Positions 35,244 through 45,073 of a DNA stretch of 64,000 bases are shown here, piece by piece. The notes beneath the pieces were generated by a model that saw only the letters and a program-made list of their open reading frames with translations, did no database searches and was not told where the DNA came from. Source of the DNA: Microbacterium sp. Nx66 (GTDB lineage Bacteria > Actinomycetota > Actinomycetes > Actinomycetales > Microbacteriaceae); assembly GCF_904066215.1 (NCBI RefSeq), contig NZ_LR880474.1, positions 1,488,001 to 1,552,000 of the forward strand, read 5' to 3'. The position numbers and the translations under genes were made by a program. Each line of letters starts with the position of its first letter. Position 1 is the stretch's first letter.

Positions 35244-35726
35244 TCAGACGACCTCGATCACCGTGCCGGCGGTGAGGCTCGACAGCTGGGCGAAGGTCAG
35301 CGGCATGACGGTGTGCGGATGGCCCGCCGCGGCCCAGATCGCGTCGTGCTGCTGCAGGGCGCGGTCGATGAAGGTGGGGAGGGGTGCGGGATGGCCGACG
35401 GGCGCCACTCCGCCGATCGCCTGTCCTGTGGCCTCACGGACGACGGCGGGTGGCGCCATGGCCACCGCACGCGCCCCGATGCTCCGCGCGAGAACGGCGA
35501 GATCCGCCCGGTGCCCGCCGCTGGTCATGACGAGGACGGGGCGGCCGTCGGCGAGGAAGACGAGACTGTTGGCGATCGCGGCGACGTCGCAGTCGATGGC
35601 GGCGGCCGCCTCCGCAGCGGTGCGTGCCGAGTCCGGCAGGACCCGGATCTCGGTCTCGACACCGGCCGCAAGGAGGTGCTCCTGCACCCGTCGGCTGCGC
35701 TCGGGGAGGGAAGAGGGGTCGCTCAT
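35244..35726 (-). CDS. YbaK/EbsC-type aminoacyl-tRNA deacylase
   Basis: A 160-residue protein of the YbaK/ProX superfamily, which hydrolyses mischarged aminoacyl-tRNAs such as Cys- or Ala-tRNA(Pro). Visible: AAAIDCDVAAIANSLVFLADGRPVLVMTSGGHRADL (with the conserved substrate-pocket Lys replaced by other residues), AIGGVAPVGH (GGV-P-H, equivalent to the GGISPxG motif), and a C-terminal VMPLTFAQLSSLTAG. TACCGT precedes ATG 35726 by 6 nt. Start further upstream is open but lacks similarity. Confidence 0.87.
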   Translation of the reverse strand: MSDPSSLPERSRRVQEHLLAAGVETEIRVLPDSARTAAEAAAAIDCDVAAIANSLVFLADGRPVLVMTSGGHRADLAVLARSIGARAVAMAPPAVVREATGQAIGGVAPVGHPAPLPTFIDRALQQHDAIWAAAGHPHTVMPLTFAQLSSLTAGTVIEVV

Positions 35727-35732
35727 GCCCCC

Positions 35733-35738
35733 ACGGTA
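35733..35738 (-). promoter_or_regulatory. -10 element of the YbaK-like gene
   Basis: TACCGT on the reverse strand, spacer GGGGGC, then ATG 35726. Confidence 0.55.
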
Positions 35739-35748
35739 GTCGAGCGTG

Positions 35749-36987
35749 TCAGCCGGCGTCACCGACGAGGATCGCCGCCGCGTCCTCCGCGGTCGCGTCG
35801 GCAGGTTCGTCGTCGATGTGCGCGAGGACCTTCCGGCCGAGGAGGATCGTCAGTGCTGCCAGAAGGACGGCGGCGGCGGCGAAGAGGTACGGCACGGTCG
35901 CGCTGAACAGGTGCCACAGGAGCGCCGCGATCGGCGGGGCCATCGCGCCGCCGAGGAAGCGGACCGCGGAGTAGGCCGAGGAGGCGACGGAGCGGGGGAG
36001 GTCGGTCGCCTCCATCACGGCTTCGGTCAGCACGGTGTTCATGACGCCGAGCAGCAGGCCGCCCACGATGATGCACACGACGAGAGCGGCAGGTTCGGCG
36101 ACCACCAGCCCCGCGACGACGAGGTCGACGGCGAGCAGCGGCAGCACGGCGAGGATGACGTGGGTCCTCGGCATCCGGCGCATCAGCACGGGCGCGACCC
36201 ACACGCTGGTGACCGCGAGGGCGACGCCCCAGCCGAAGAACGTCAGGCCGATGCCCATGGCCCCGAAGCCCAGGGGGAACGGCGAGAACGCCAGCAGCAC
36301 GAAGAAGCCGATGTTGTAGAACAGGGCGGCCACGGCGAGGATCGCGAGAGCGGGACGGCGCAGAGCGGTGAAGGGGGCGGAGAACTTCACGGGGGTGCGC
36401 TTCTCGCCCGGCCCTCGCAGCAGCACCAGGACGGCGATGAACGCGATGGCCATCAGGGCGACGACGCCAAAGAACGGTCCGCGCCAGCTCTGCTCGCCGA
36501 GGATGCCGCCGAGCAGCGGGCCCACGGCGATGCCGAGGCCGAGAGCAGCCTCATACAGCACGATCGCCGCGCTGCTGCCGCCGGATGCCGCGCCGACGAT
36601 GGTGGCCAGCGCGGTCGAGATGAACAGCGCGTTGCCCAGACCCCAGCCGGCCCGGAATCCGATGACGGCGTCGACGCTGCCGCTGATCGCGCAGAGGAAG
36701 GCGAACACCACGATCAGTCCGAGTCCGACCAGCAGCGTGGCCTTGGCGCCGATCCGGCTGGAGATCCAGCTCGTGACGAGCATCGCGAGGCCGGTGACCA
36801 GGAGGTAGCTGGTGAAGAGGAGCTCCGTCTCGACCGGCGTCGCTTCGAGGGACTCCGCGATCGCCGGGAGGATCGGATCGACGAGGCCGATGCCCATGAA
36901 GGCGACGACGCACGCGAAGGCGACGGCCCACACCTGGGCGGGCTGCTTCCAGACCGACGGGGTGCGGGATGCGGGGGCGGTGTTCAA
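35749..36987 (-). CDS. MFS transporter, multidrug-efflux type
   Basis: A 412-residue permease with 12 expected membrane segments. It opens VAFACVVAFMGIGLVDPILPAI (TM1 with the DHA-type GxxxxDPxLPxI pattern), followed by the loop-2 motif SRIGAKATLLVG, GLGLGIAVGPLLGGILG and a cytoplasmic middle loop (RGPGEKRTPVKF). A drug or metabolite exporter is likely because it overlaps a MarR repressor. The start is TTG 36987: GGAGAG sits five nt before it and the TTGA overlap with the marR stop makes translational coupling likely. Confidence 0.9.
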   Translation of the reverse strand: MNTAPASRTPSVWKQPAQVWAVAFACVVAFMGIGLVDPILPAIAESLEATPVETELLFTSYLLVTGLAMLVTSWISSRIGAKATLLVGLGLIVVFAFLCAISGSVDAVIGFRAGWGLGNALFISTALATIVGAASGGSSAAIVLYEAALGLGIAVGPLLGGILGEQSWRGPFFGVVALMAIAFIAVLVLLRGPGEKRTPVKFSAPFTALRRPALAILAVAALFYNIGFFVLLAFSPFPLGFGAMGIGLTFFGWGVALAVTSVWVAPVLMRRMPRTHVILAVLPLLAVDLVVAGLVVAEPAALVVCIIVGGLLLGVMNTVLTEAVMEATDLPRSVASSAYSAVRFLGGAMAPPIAALLWHLFSATVPYLFAAAAVLLAALTILLGRKVLAHIDDEPADATAEDAAAILVGDAG

Positions 36988-37421
36988 CGGATCTCTCCTG
37001 TCCGGTCTGCGGAGGTGCGGGCGGCGAGGATCTCTGCCGCACGGGTGAGGGCGTGCCAGTCATCGTCGTCGAGGCCGGTGAACCGCGGCGCGATCGTCTC
37101 CCGGAACTCGGAGCGCCAGGCAGTCAGGGCCGCCGTCCCGTCCGGGGTCACGGCGACGACGGTGGCACGGGAGTCGTCGGCATCGGGGGAGCGATGCACG
37201 AGACCCTCGCGTTCGAGCGTGCCGAGCAGCCGGGTCATCCCGGGCTGCGTGGTGCGAGCTGCTGCGGCGAGCTCGCCGACACGGCGGGGACCGGACTGAT
37301 CGAGCAGGCTGAGCACCCGCCACTGCGCCGCGGGGGCGTCGTTCCCCGCGTCCTGGGCGGCGATGCGACCCAGCGCGTACCCCGACAGGACGAGCGACGG
37401 GATGACCTCCGAGCGATTCAT
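36984..37421 (-). CDS. MarR family transcriptional regulator
   Basis: A 145-residue winged-helix repressor: WRVLSLLDQSGPRRVGELAAAARTTQPGMTRLLGTLEREGLVHRSPDADDSRATVVAVTPDG is the MarR DNA-binding core (helices 3-4 and wing with DxRxxxV). It is the first gene of a two-gene unit with the MFS exporter, so it likely represses the unit until a substrate of the pump binds. ATG 37421 directly follows a TATACT hexamer plus 7 nt, with no Shine-Dalgarno, so the repressor mRNA is probably leaderless while the exporter has a normal ribosome binding site. Confidence 0.92.
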   Translation of the reverse strand: MNRSEVIPSLVLSGYALGRIAAQDAGNDAPAAQWRVLSLLDQSGPRRVGELAAAARTTQPGMTRLLGTLEREGLVHRSPDADDSRATVVAVTPDGTAALTAWRSEFRETIAPRFTGLDDDDWHALTRAAEILAARTSADRTGEIR

Positions 37422-37428
37422 ACCAGAA

Positions 37429-37434
37429 AGTATA
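37429..37434 (-). promoter_or_regulatory. -10 element of marR
   Basis: TATACT on the reverse strand, spacer TTCTGGT, then ATG. The A/T-rich stretch 37429-37450 (GTATATAC and ATACATATC) may be an operator but is not a clean palindrome. Confidence 0.6.
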
Positions 37435-37456
37435 TACCTACTGATATGTATCGAGG

Positions 37457-38245
37457 TCACCGCCGAGCGTGGGCGATCCTCGCCGAGAGCTGATGGGCGT
37501 GGGCGAGGAGGATCCGGCCCAGCTCGGCCTGACGCTCCGGGCTGAAGCGGAAGGCGACGCCGGTGAGGCTGAGCGCCCATTCCGGGCGCCCTGCACGGTC
37601 GAACACCGCCGCGCCGAGGCCCCAGCTCCCCTCGACGATCAGGCCGGGGTTGACGGCGAATCCGCGTTCCTTCGTCTCGGCGAGGCGCTTCCGCAGCGGG
37701 CGCTCGCCATGAGCACGCCCCCAGCTCTCGACGAGCTCAGGATGGCGCTCCAGATAGGCATCCACATCATGGTCGGGGAGGAACGCGAGGATCGCGAGGC
37801 CGGCGCTCGCCACTCCGAGCGGGAAGCGCACCCCCTCGCTCAGCACGAAGGAGCGGATGGGGAACGAGCCCTCCTCGCGCAGCAGGCAGACCGTCTCGTC
37901 CGCGCGCCGGACGGAGAAGAAGGCGCTCTCCTCGGTCTTCACGGCGAGCGACCGCACGATGTCCCGGGCCAGGGCCGTCACGTCGTATCGAGCGGCGGCC
38001 ACGGATCCCATGAGGAAGAGCTCGGGTCCCGGCATCCAGCGGCTGCTGTCGCCGTCCCGGTCCACGAGCCCCTCCACGCGCAGGGCGCTGAGCAGGCGAT
38101 GCGTCGTGGGGCGGGAGAGACCGGCGCTGCCGGCGAGTTCCTGCAGGGTGGCGCCGTCGGTGCCGGCGGCCGTCACCAGTCGCAGGAGCCGCGCCGCCCG
38201 CGCGACAGCCTGAGTGCCGGGGACGGGGTTCGTCGCAGTGTCCAC
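37457..38245 (-). CDS. IclR family transcriptional regulator
   Basis: A 262-residue regulator. The HTH is AVARAARLLRLVTAAGTDGATLQELAGSAGLSRPTTHRLLSALRVEGLV (residues 12-60), followed by the IclR effector domain with GVRFPLGVASAGLAILAFLP and RGFAVNPGLIVEGSWGLGAAVFD. Start GTG 38245 lies 7 nt after TAGCGT and overlaps a palindrome described separately, which suggests autoregulation. It is divergent from the CoA-transferase/thiolase genes and most likely controls them. Confidence 0.92.
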   Translation of the reverse strand: MDTATNPVPGTQAVARAARLLRLVTAAGTDGATLQELAGSAGLSRPTTHRLLSALRVEGLVDRDGDSSRWMPGPELFLMGSVAAARYDVTALARDIVRSLAVKTEESAFFSVRRADETVCLLREEGSFPIRSFVLSEGVRFPLGVASAGLAILAFLPDHDVDAYLERHPELVESWGRAHGERPLRKRLAETKERGFAVNPGLIVEGSWGLGAAVFDRAGRPEWALSLTGVAFRFSPERQAELGRILLAHAHQLSARIAHARR

Positions 38246-38275
38246 ATCGTGGACGCTAGTGGCGCGGGCGTCCAC
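38240..38275. promoter_or_regulatory. IclR operator region with overlapping -10 of iclR
   Basis: The perfect 15-bp palindrome GTCCAC-ATC-GTGGAC (38240-38254) covers the iclR start codon and the edge of its -10 (TAGCGT on the reverse strand, 38253-38258). A third GTCCAC half-site lies at 38270-38275. The CoA-transferase start is 75 nt away on the other strand. Confidence 0.6.
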
Positions 38276-38348
38276 ATCGCAAGAGGGTGCTGGCCGTGAC
38301 TCCGCCGGGGCGGGAGGCTGGTGGGGACACGGAACCGAAGGAGCAGAC

Positions 38349-39122
38349 GTGATCGACAAGCAGTGGGAATCCGCGGAGGCCGCCGTCGCCGACATCCCGG
38401 ACGGCGCTTCGCTCGCCGTCGGAGGCTTCGGACTCTCCGGGAACCCGATCGCGCTCATCGAAGCGCTCCTCGCGCAGGGCACGACCGACCTGAGCGTAGT
38501 GAGCAACAACTGCGGGGTGGACGGCTGGGGGCTCGGCGTGCTGCTCGCCGCGCAGCGCATCCGCAAGATGACCTCGTCGTACGTGGGGGAGAACAAGGAG
38601 TTCGAGCGGCAGTTCCTGTCCGGGGAGCTCGAGCTGGAGCTGACGCCGCAGGGCACGCTCGCCGAGAAGCTGCGAGCGGGAGGATCCGGGATCGCCGCGT
38701 TCTACACCCAGACGGGCGTGGGCACCCAGGTGGCCGACGGGGGCCTGCCCCGCCGGTATCACCCCGACGGATCGATCGCGGTGGGCTCACCGCCCAAGGA
38801 CGTGCGCACGTTCGCGGTGCACGGCGAGCCCCGCGAGTTCGTGCTGGAGGAGGCCATCACCACCGACTTCGCCCTGGTGCATGCGGCGCGCGGCGACCGG
38901 CACGGCAACCTCGTGTTCCGGAAGGCAGCCCGGAACTTCAACCCGCTCGCCGCGATGGCCGGACGCGTGTGCATCGCGCAGGTGGAGCGGCTCGTGGAAC
39001 CGGGGGAGCTGGATCCGGACACGATCCACCTGCCCGGGGTCTTCGTGCACCGGATCGTCGAGGTCGGCGAGGACATCCCCAAGCGCATCGAGCGGCGGAC
39101 CGTCGCCGCGGAAGGAGCCTGA
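38349..39122 (+). CDS. 3-oxoacid CoA-transferase subunit A
   Basis: A 257-residue family I CoA-transferase alpha subunit: [30 protein letters not shown] (GGFGxxGxP motif), [53 protein letters not shown]. It activates acetoacetate or 3-oxoadipate with succinyl-CoA, working as a heteromer with the next gene product. AAGGAG at 38338 precedes GTG 38349 by the right distance. With the thiolase it forms a three-gene unit. Confidence 0.92.
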   Translation: MIDKQWESAEAAVADIPDGASLAVGGFGLSGNPIALIEALLAQGTTDLSVVSNNCGVDGWGLGVLLAAQRIRKMTSSYVGENKEFERQFLSGELELELTPQGTLAEKLRAGGSGIAAFYTQTGVGTQVADGGLPRRYHPDGSIAVGSPPKDVRTFAVHGEPREFVLEEAITTDFALVHAARGDRHGNLVFRKAARNFNPLAAMAGRVCIAQVERLVEPGELDPDTIHLPGVFVHRIVEVGEDIPKRIERRTVAAEGA

Positions 39123-39123
39123 C

Positions 39124-39786
39124 ATGGCGCTCACCAGAGATCAGATGGCCGCGCGCGCTGCGGTCGAGCTCCCGGACGGCGCGTACGTGAACCTCGGCAT
39201 CGGCCTGCCCACGCTCGTCCCGAACCACGTCCCGTCCGACGTGACCGTGGTGCTGCAGTCGGAGAACGGCATCCTCGGGGTCGGGCCCTACCCGCGGGAG
39301 GACGAGGTCGACCCGGATCTCATCAACGCGGGGAAGGAGACGGTGACCACGCTCCCCGGAGCGGCGTTCTTCGACTCCGCCCTCAGCTTCGGCATGATCC
39401 GCGGCGGGAAGATCGATGCCGCCATCCTCGGGGCGATGCAGGTCTCCGCCTCCGGCGACCTCGCGAACTGGATGATCCCGGGCAAGATGGTCAAGGGCCC
39501 CGGGGGCGCCATGGACCTCGTGCACGGCGCCGGACGGGTGATCGTGCTGATGGAGCACGTCGCCAAGGACGGCTCGGCGAAGATCGTCGACGCCTGTACG
39601 CTGCCGCTGACCGGTCGCGGCGTCGTGGACCGGATCATCACGGACCTCGCGGTGATCGACGTGACGCGGGAGGGCCTCGTGCTGGTCGAGGTCGCGCCCG
39701 ATGTCACGGTGCAGCAGGTACGGGAGGCCACGGAGCCGCCCCTCCGCCTCGCCCCGGAACTGGAGAATGGAAGGACCGAGCAATGA
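39124..39786 (+). CDS. 3-oxoacid CoA-transferase subunit B
   Basis: A 220-residue beta subunit with [15 protein letters not shown] and the catalytic Glu in [15 protein letters not shown] (SENG motif near residue 48), plus [40 protein letters not shown]. It starts one base after the subunit A stop. Succinyl-CoA:acetoacetate transferase is favoured over the 3-oxoadipate enzyme because the neighbouring thiolase looks like an acetoacetyl-CoA thiolase, but both fit the family. Confidence 0.93.
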   Translation: MALTRDQMAARAAVELPDGAYVNLGIGLPTLVPNHVPSDVTVVLQSENGILGVGPYPREDEVDPDLINAGKETVTTLPGAAFFDSALSFGMIRGGKIDAAILGAMQVSASGDLANWMIPGKMVKGPGGAMDLVHGAGRVIVLMEHVAKDGSAKIVDACTLPLTGRGVVDRIITDLAVIDVTREGLVLVEVAPDVTVQQVREATEPPLRLAPELENGRTEQ

Positions 39787-40967
39787 GTGAGAACGATGTC
39801 GTCATCGTCGCCGCGGCGCGCACCCCGCAGGGCCGGCTGAAAGGACAGCTCGCCGCCTTCACCGCGCCGCAGCTCGGATCGTTCGCGATCCGCGGCGCCC
39901 TGGAGCAGGGGGGAGTGGATCCGGCAGACGTCGACGCGGTGATCGTGGGACAGGTGCTCGCCGCCGGATCCGGGCAGAACGCCGCCCGTCAGGCGGCGAT
40001 CGGCGCAGGGATCGGCTGGGACGTGCCCGCGCACTCCGTGAACAAGGTGTGCCTGTCCGGGCTCACCGCGGTGATCGATGCGGCGCGCATGATCCGGACC
40101 GGGGACGCCGAGGTGGTCGTCGCCGCCGGCATGGAGTCCATGACCCGCGCGCCGCACCTGCTCATGGGATCGCGCGACGGCTGGACCTACGGCACCGTCG
40201 AGGTCCTCGACCACATGGCCTACGACGGGCTGACGGACGCCTACGACCGGGAGAGCATGGGCGCGTCGACGGAACGGCACAACGCGCGATACGAGCTCAC
40301 CAGAGAGATGCAGGACCAGGTGGCGGCGCTCTCGCATCAGCGGGCCGCCGCCGCCCAGGAGAGCGGGGTGCTGGACGCGGAGATCGTCGCCGTCGAGGTG
40401 CCGCAGCGCCGGGGCGAGCCCGTGCGGGTGACCCGAGACGAGGGGGTGCGCCCCGAGACCACCGTGGAGACCCTCGCGGGACTGCGTGCCGCCTTCGCCG
40501 AGGGTGGGTCGATCACCGCAGGCAACTCGTCCCAGATCTCGGACGGCGCCTCCGCCGTCGTCGTCACGACGCGCGGGACGGCCGAGGCCAAAGGCTGGCC
40601 GGTGCTCGTGACCGTCGGGGCGAGCGGCCAGACCGCCGGCCCGGACAACTCGCTCCAGGCGCAGCCGGCGCGGGCGATCGAGCAGGCGTGCCGGAAACAG
40701 GGCATCACGCCGCAGGATCTGGATCTCGTGGAGATCAACGAGGCGTTCGGGGCCGTAGTCGCGCGCTCGCAGACCGAGCTCGGGCTGCACGGCGACATCG
40801 TCAACGTGCACGGCGGCGGCATCGCGATCGGTCATCCGATCGGCGCCTCCGGCAACCGTCTCGTGGTGCACGTCGCGCACGAGCTGGCCCGCCGGGGTGG
40901 CGGAACCGCGGCGGTCGGCCTGTGCGGCGGCGGCGGTCAGGGCGAGGCGCTGATCCTCACCCGTTGA
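39783..40967 (+). CDS. acetyl-CoA C-acetyltransferase (thiolase)
   Basis: A 394-residue thiolase. Catalytic residues are all visible: nucleophile Cys in [18 protein letters not shown] (near residue 90), His in [17 protein letters not shown] (near 350), and Cys in [13 protein letters not shown] (near 380). The N-terminus [19 protein letters not shown] is of the acetoacetyl-CoA type. Its ATG overlaps the CoA-transferase B stop (ATGA). The unit would convert acetoacetate to two acetyl-CoA. Confidence 0.93.
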   Translation: MSENDVVIVAAARTPQGRLKGQLAAFTAPQLGSFAIRGALEQGGVDPADVDAVIVGQVLAAGSGQNAARQAAIGAGIGWDVPAHSVNKVCLSGLTAVIDAARMIRTGDAEVVVAAGMESMTRAPHLLMGSRDGWTYGTVEVLDHMAYDGLTDAYDRESMGASTERHNARYELTREMQDQVAALSHQRAAAAQESGVLDAEIVAVEVPQRRGEPVRVTRDEGVRPETTVETLAGLRAAFAEGGSITAGNSSQISDGASAVVVTTRGTAEAKGWPVLVTVGASGQTAGPDNSLQAQPARAIEQACRKQGITPQDLDLVEINEAFGAVVARSQTELGLHGDIVNVHGGGIAIGHPIGASGNRLVVHVAHELARRGGGTAAVGLCGGGGQGEALILTR

Positions 40968-40988
40968 CGCGGGAGGCGCGGGGGTGCG

Positions 40989-41288
40989 TCAGGACCGCTT
41001 GTCCTGGGCGTGCCCCTGCGCATCGGCGAGGGCCTTCTGCGAACGGAACTGCAGACGCTGCGCCTTCTTGGACTTCTTCACCGACTGCGGGGAGTCGGCG
41101 TCCACCGGCACGCCGTGGCGTTCGCGGCGCATGTCGACGACCGCGCCGACCGCGAGCGCCATCGTGATGCCCCAGCTCACCCACGACAGGAGCGAGCGCC
41201 AGGTGATGGGTTCATTGCGGGTGCCGCGCAGCAGCGAGATCCCAGCCGAGATCGCGGCGACGAGTCCGGTGCTGAAGAGGTAGCGCAT
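40989..41288 (-). CDS. small membrane protein
   Basis: A 99-residue protein with two membrane segments (LFSTGLVAAISAGISLL and LLSWVSWGITMALAVGAVV) and a basic C-terminal tail (VKKSKKAQRLQFRSQKALAD). Not recognised. ATG 41288 is preceded by TACCGT and the spacer AGGGGC, which may also act as a weak ribosome site. The frame is open further upstream without similarity. Convergent with the thiolase gene, 21 bp apart. Confidence 0.7.
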   Translation of the reverse strand: MRYLFSTGLVAAISAGISLLRGTRNEPITWRSLLSWVSWGITMALAVGAVVDMRRERHGVPVDADSPQSVKKSKKAQRLQFRSQKALADAQGHAQDKRS

Positions 41289-41294
41289 GCCCCT

Positions 41295-41300
41295 ACGGTA
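41295..41300 (-). promoter_or_regulatory. -10 element of the small membrane protein gene
   Basis: TACCGT on the reverse strand, spacer AGGGGC, then ATG 41288. Confidence 0.5.
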
Positions 41301-41494
41301 CCCGCAGCCGGGGCGCGGGGGCCGGAGCCTTGACAAGCCGGGGGAGAGGCTGGCAGGGCGTCCGTCCAGGGCCACCGGATATCATGGGAGGGTCGCGGTT
41401 CACCCGCGGCCGCAGAAACCGTGTATCTACCGGCCGTCGGCGTCTCCGGCGGACAGCGGCGGCACCCGACACGCGTCATCGACGCGCGAGAGCC

Positions 41495-42751
41495 ATGACA
41501 CACACCAGCACCACGCCTGACACCGCCGAGCCGAGCCTCTTCCGCCTCGCCGGCCTGCCGTACTTCCTCATCGCGTTCATCGCGCGACTGCCGTTCGCCA
41601 TGATGGTGGTCGGCGTCCTCACCGTCGTCGTGTCGGCGCGGGGGTCGCTCTCCCTCGGCGGACTCACTTCGGCTGCGGTCGGTCTCGGTACCGCCTGCTT
41701 CGGACCGCTCCTGGGCGCCGCCGCCGACCGCTTCGGTCAGCGCACGGTCCTCCTCGCGCTCGCCGTGGGCAACGCGGCGATGCTCCTGCTCTTCACGGCG
41801 GTCGTCTACGGCCCGGCCGCTGATGGGTTCGTGCTCCTCGCCGCGATCGGCATCGGCGCGACCGCGCCCCAGGTGGCGCCGCTCTCGCGCTCCCGGCTGG
41901 TGACGATCATCGGCGAGCGGATGCCCGCGGAGCGCCGCGCGCGCACCGTCTCCGGCACGATGGCGTACGAGTCGGCCGCGGACGAGACCGTCTTCGTCTT
42001 CGGGCCCTTCCTCGTGGGTGTGCTCGCCTCGGCGCTCGCGCCGTGGGCCCCGCTGGTCGGGGCCGCCGCGCTGACCCTGGTGTTCGTCGGAGCCTTCGCC
42101 CTGCACCCGAGCGGGCGGCACGTCTCCCAGGACCGCACTGACGACGGTCGGGCACCGTCCGCCGTGTCCGAGCTGTTCCGTCCGCAGCTCCTCATCGTCG
42201 TCCTCGGCATCCTCGGCGTCGGGATCTTCTTCGGCACCATGCTCACCTCGCTCACCTCGTTCATGGCCGACCTCGGAGCCCCGGAGCAGGCGGGGCTGCT
42301 GTACGGCGTGATGGGCGTCGGCTCCGCGCTGTTGGCCCTCGGCGTCGCCTGGCTCCCCGTCCGGTTCTCCCTGCGCGCGCGCTGGCTCGTGTTCTCGGGG
42401 ATCCTGCTCGCCGGATCGCTGCTCCTCGGCATCGTCGACTCCCCGGGGGGCATGATGCTGGCCCTGGCCATCATGGGCATCGGCATCGGTCCGACCCTCG
42501 TCACCCAGTACAGCTTCGGAGCCGCTCGAAGCCCCCGTGGCCGGTCGGCGACGGTGATGACGATGCTCGGCTCCGGCGTGATCGTCGGTCAGTCGATCGG
42601 CGCCGCGGTGGCGGGGGAGATCGCGGAGAGCCTCGGCACCTCCGCTGCGCTCGTCCTCCCGATGATCGCGGCCGGCATCGCGTTCGCGGCGGGCCTCGGG
42701 AACTGGGCTCTCAGCGGTGTGCACCGCGCGGCGTCCGCTGTCAAGGCCTGA
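41495..42751 (+). CDS. MFS transporter
   Basis: A 418-residue permease of about 12 membrane segments: FRLAGLPYFLIAFIARLPFAMMVVGVLTVV at the start, loop GAAADRFGQRTVLLALAVG (motif A), LLIVVLGILGVGIFFGTMLTSL opening the second half, and a final AAGIAFAAGLGNWAL. The substrate is not evident from neighbours. ATG 41495 is the first Met before TM1; upstream codons of the same frame lack hydrophobic or family sequence. The 206-bp divergent gap contains a TATCAT at 41380 but no clear promoter. Confidence 0.87.
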   Translation: MTHTSTTPDTAEPSLFRLAGLPYFLIAFIARLPFAMMVVGVLTVVVSARGSLSLGGLTSAAVGLGTACFGPLLGAAADRFGQRTVLLALAVGNAAMLLLFTAVVYGPAADGFVLLAAIGIGATAPQVAPLSRSRLVTIIGERMPAERRARTVSGTMAYESAADETVFVFGPFLVGVLASALAPWAPLVGAAALTLVFVGAFALHPSGRHVSQDRTDDGRAPSAVSELFRPQLLIVVLGILGVGIFFGTMLTSLTSFMADLGAPEQAGLLYGVMGVGSALLALGVAWLPVRFSLRARWLVFSGILLAGSLLLGIVDSPGGMMLALAIMGIGIGPTLVTQYSFGAARSPRGRSATVMTMLGSGVIVGQSIGAAVAGEIAESLGTSAALVLPMIAAGIAFAAGLGNWALSGVHRAASAVKA

Positions 42752-42782
42752 GGGAGGACCGGCGGTCGGCGCGCATCCTCGA

Positions 42783-42788
42783 TAGGTT
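42783..42788 (+). promoter_or_regulatory. candidate -10 element of otsA
   Basis: TAGGTT about 28 nt before the otsA start, leaving room for the GAGGAG ribosome binding site at 42804-42809. Confidence 0.4.
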
Positions 42789-42816
42789 GGAAGCTACTGG
42801 ACCGAGGAGTGCCCCT

Positions 42817-44223
<1,407 letters not shown>

Positions 44224-44266
44224 CCGCACTCCCTGCACACCCTTCTTCTTCTCGATCGGAGACACC

Positions 44267-45064
44267 GTGACGCGCCCCTGGATCCCCGGAACCGCCGACG
44301 CCGACCTCACCGCCCTCGCGACGACGCCGCGCCTGGTCGTGGCCCTCGACTTCGACGGCACCGCGTCCCCGCTCGTCGCGGACCCGATGGCCGCGCGGGC
44401 GCTGCCGGAGGTCGCCGTGCAGATGGCCCGTCTCGCGGCGATGCCCGACACGATCGTCGCCTACGTCTCCGGTCGCAGCATGCACGACCTCAGAGAGATC
44501 ACCGAGCACACCGACGACTCCGTGGTCGTCCTCGCCGGCTCCCACGGCGCGCAGTACTGGTTCCCCGGTGAGGGTGCCGCCGACGCCCCGGGGGACACGA
44601 CCGAGCTCGGGGCGCGCGAGGAGCTGTGGGCCGCCGCGCAGCCGATCATCGACCGCTACGAGGGCGCGGAGCTGGAGCCGAAGACCTTCGGCATGGGCGT
44701 GCACACCCGTCGCGCGGATCGGGAGACGGAGGAGAGGGTCTTCGCCGAGATCGACGCCCTCGTCGCCGAGCGCTTCCCGCAGTGGCGCCGGCGCGCCGGC
44801 CATCGGGTGCTGGAGTTCTCGTCGCGGAACGAGGGCAAGGACGCCGCGATGATCGCCCTTCGGGAGCGCTTCGACGCGACGGGCATCCTCTTCGCCGGTG
44901 ACGACGTGACCGACGAGGATGCGATGCGTGTGCTGCAGGAGGGCGACCTCGGTGTGCGCGTCGGACCGGGGGAGAGCGCCGCGACCCTCCGTGTGGACTC
45001 TCCACAACAGATCGCCGCGCTTCTGGAGACGCTCGCGAACGAGAGGGCCGTCGCGCAGGAATAG
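44267..45064 (+). CDS. otsB: trehalose-phosphatase
   Basis: A 265-residue HAD-superfamily phosphatase that releases trehalose. Motif I is VALDFDGTASPLV (nucleophile Asp near residue 28), motif II YVSGRSMHDL, motif III region VLEFSSRNEGKDAAM, and motif IV FAGDDVTDEDAM with the metal-binding acidic pair. GTG 44267 has GGAG seven nt upstream. Its TAG stop also forms the -10 of ilvD. Confidence 0.94.
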   Translation: MTRPWIPGTADADLTALATTPRLVVALDFDGTASPLVADPMAARALPEVAVQMARLAAMPDTIVAYVSGRSMHDLREITEHTDDSVVVLAGSHGAQYWFPGEGAADAPGDTTELGAREELWAAAQPIIDRYEGAELEPKTFGMGVHTRRADRETEERVFAEIDALVAERFPQWRRRAGHRVLEFSSRNEGKDAAMIALRERFDATGILFAGDDVTDEDAMRVLQEGDLGVRVGPGESAATLRVDSPQQIAALLETLANERAVAQE

Positions 45065-45067
45065 ACT
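45062..45067 (+). promoter_or_regulatory. -10 element of ilvD overlapping the otsB stop codon
   Basis: TAGACT, whose TAG ends otsB; CTCGTC and then the ilvD ATG follow. Confidence 0.65.
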
Positions 45068-45073
45068 CTCGTC

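Noticed and set aside
41330-41335. TTGACA as a -35 for the MFS gene at 41495
   Set aside because: No -10 hexamer at 16-18 nt; the nearest (TATCAT, 41380) is 44 nt away.
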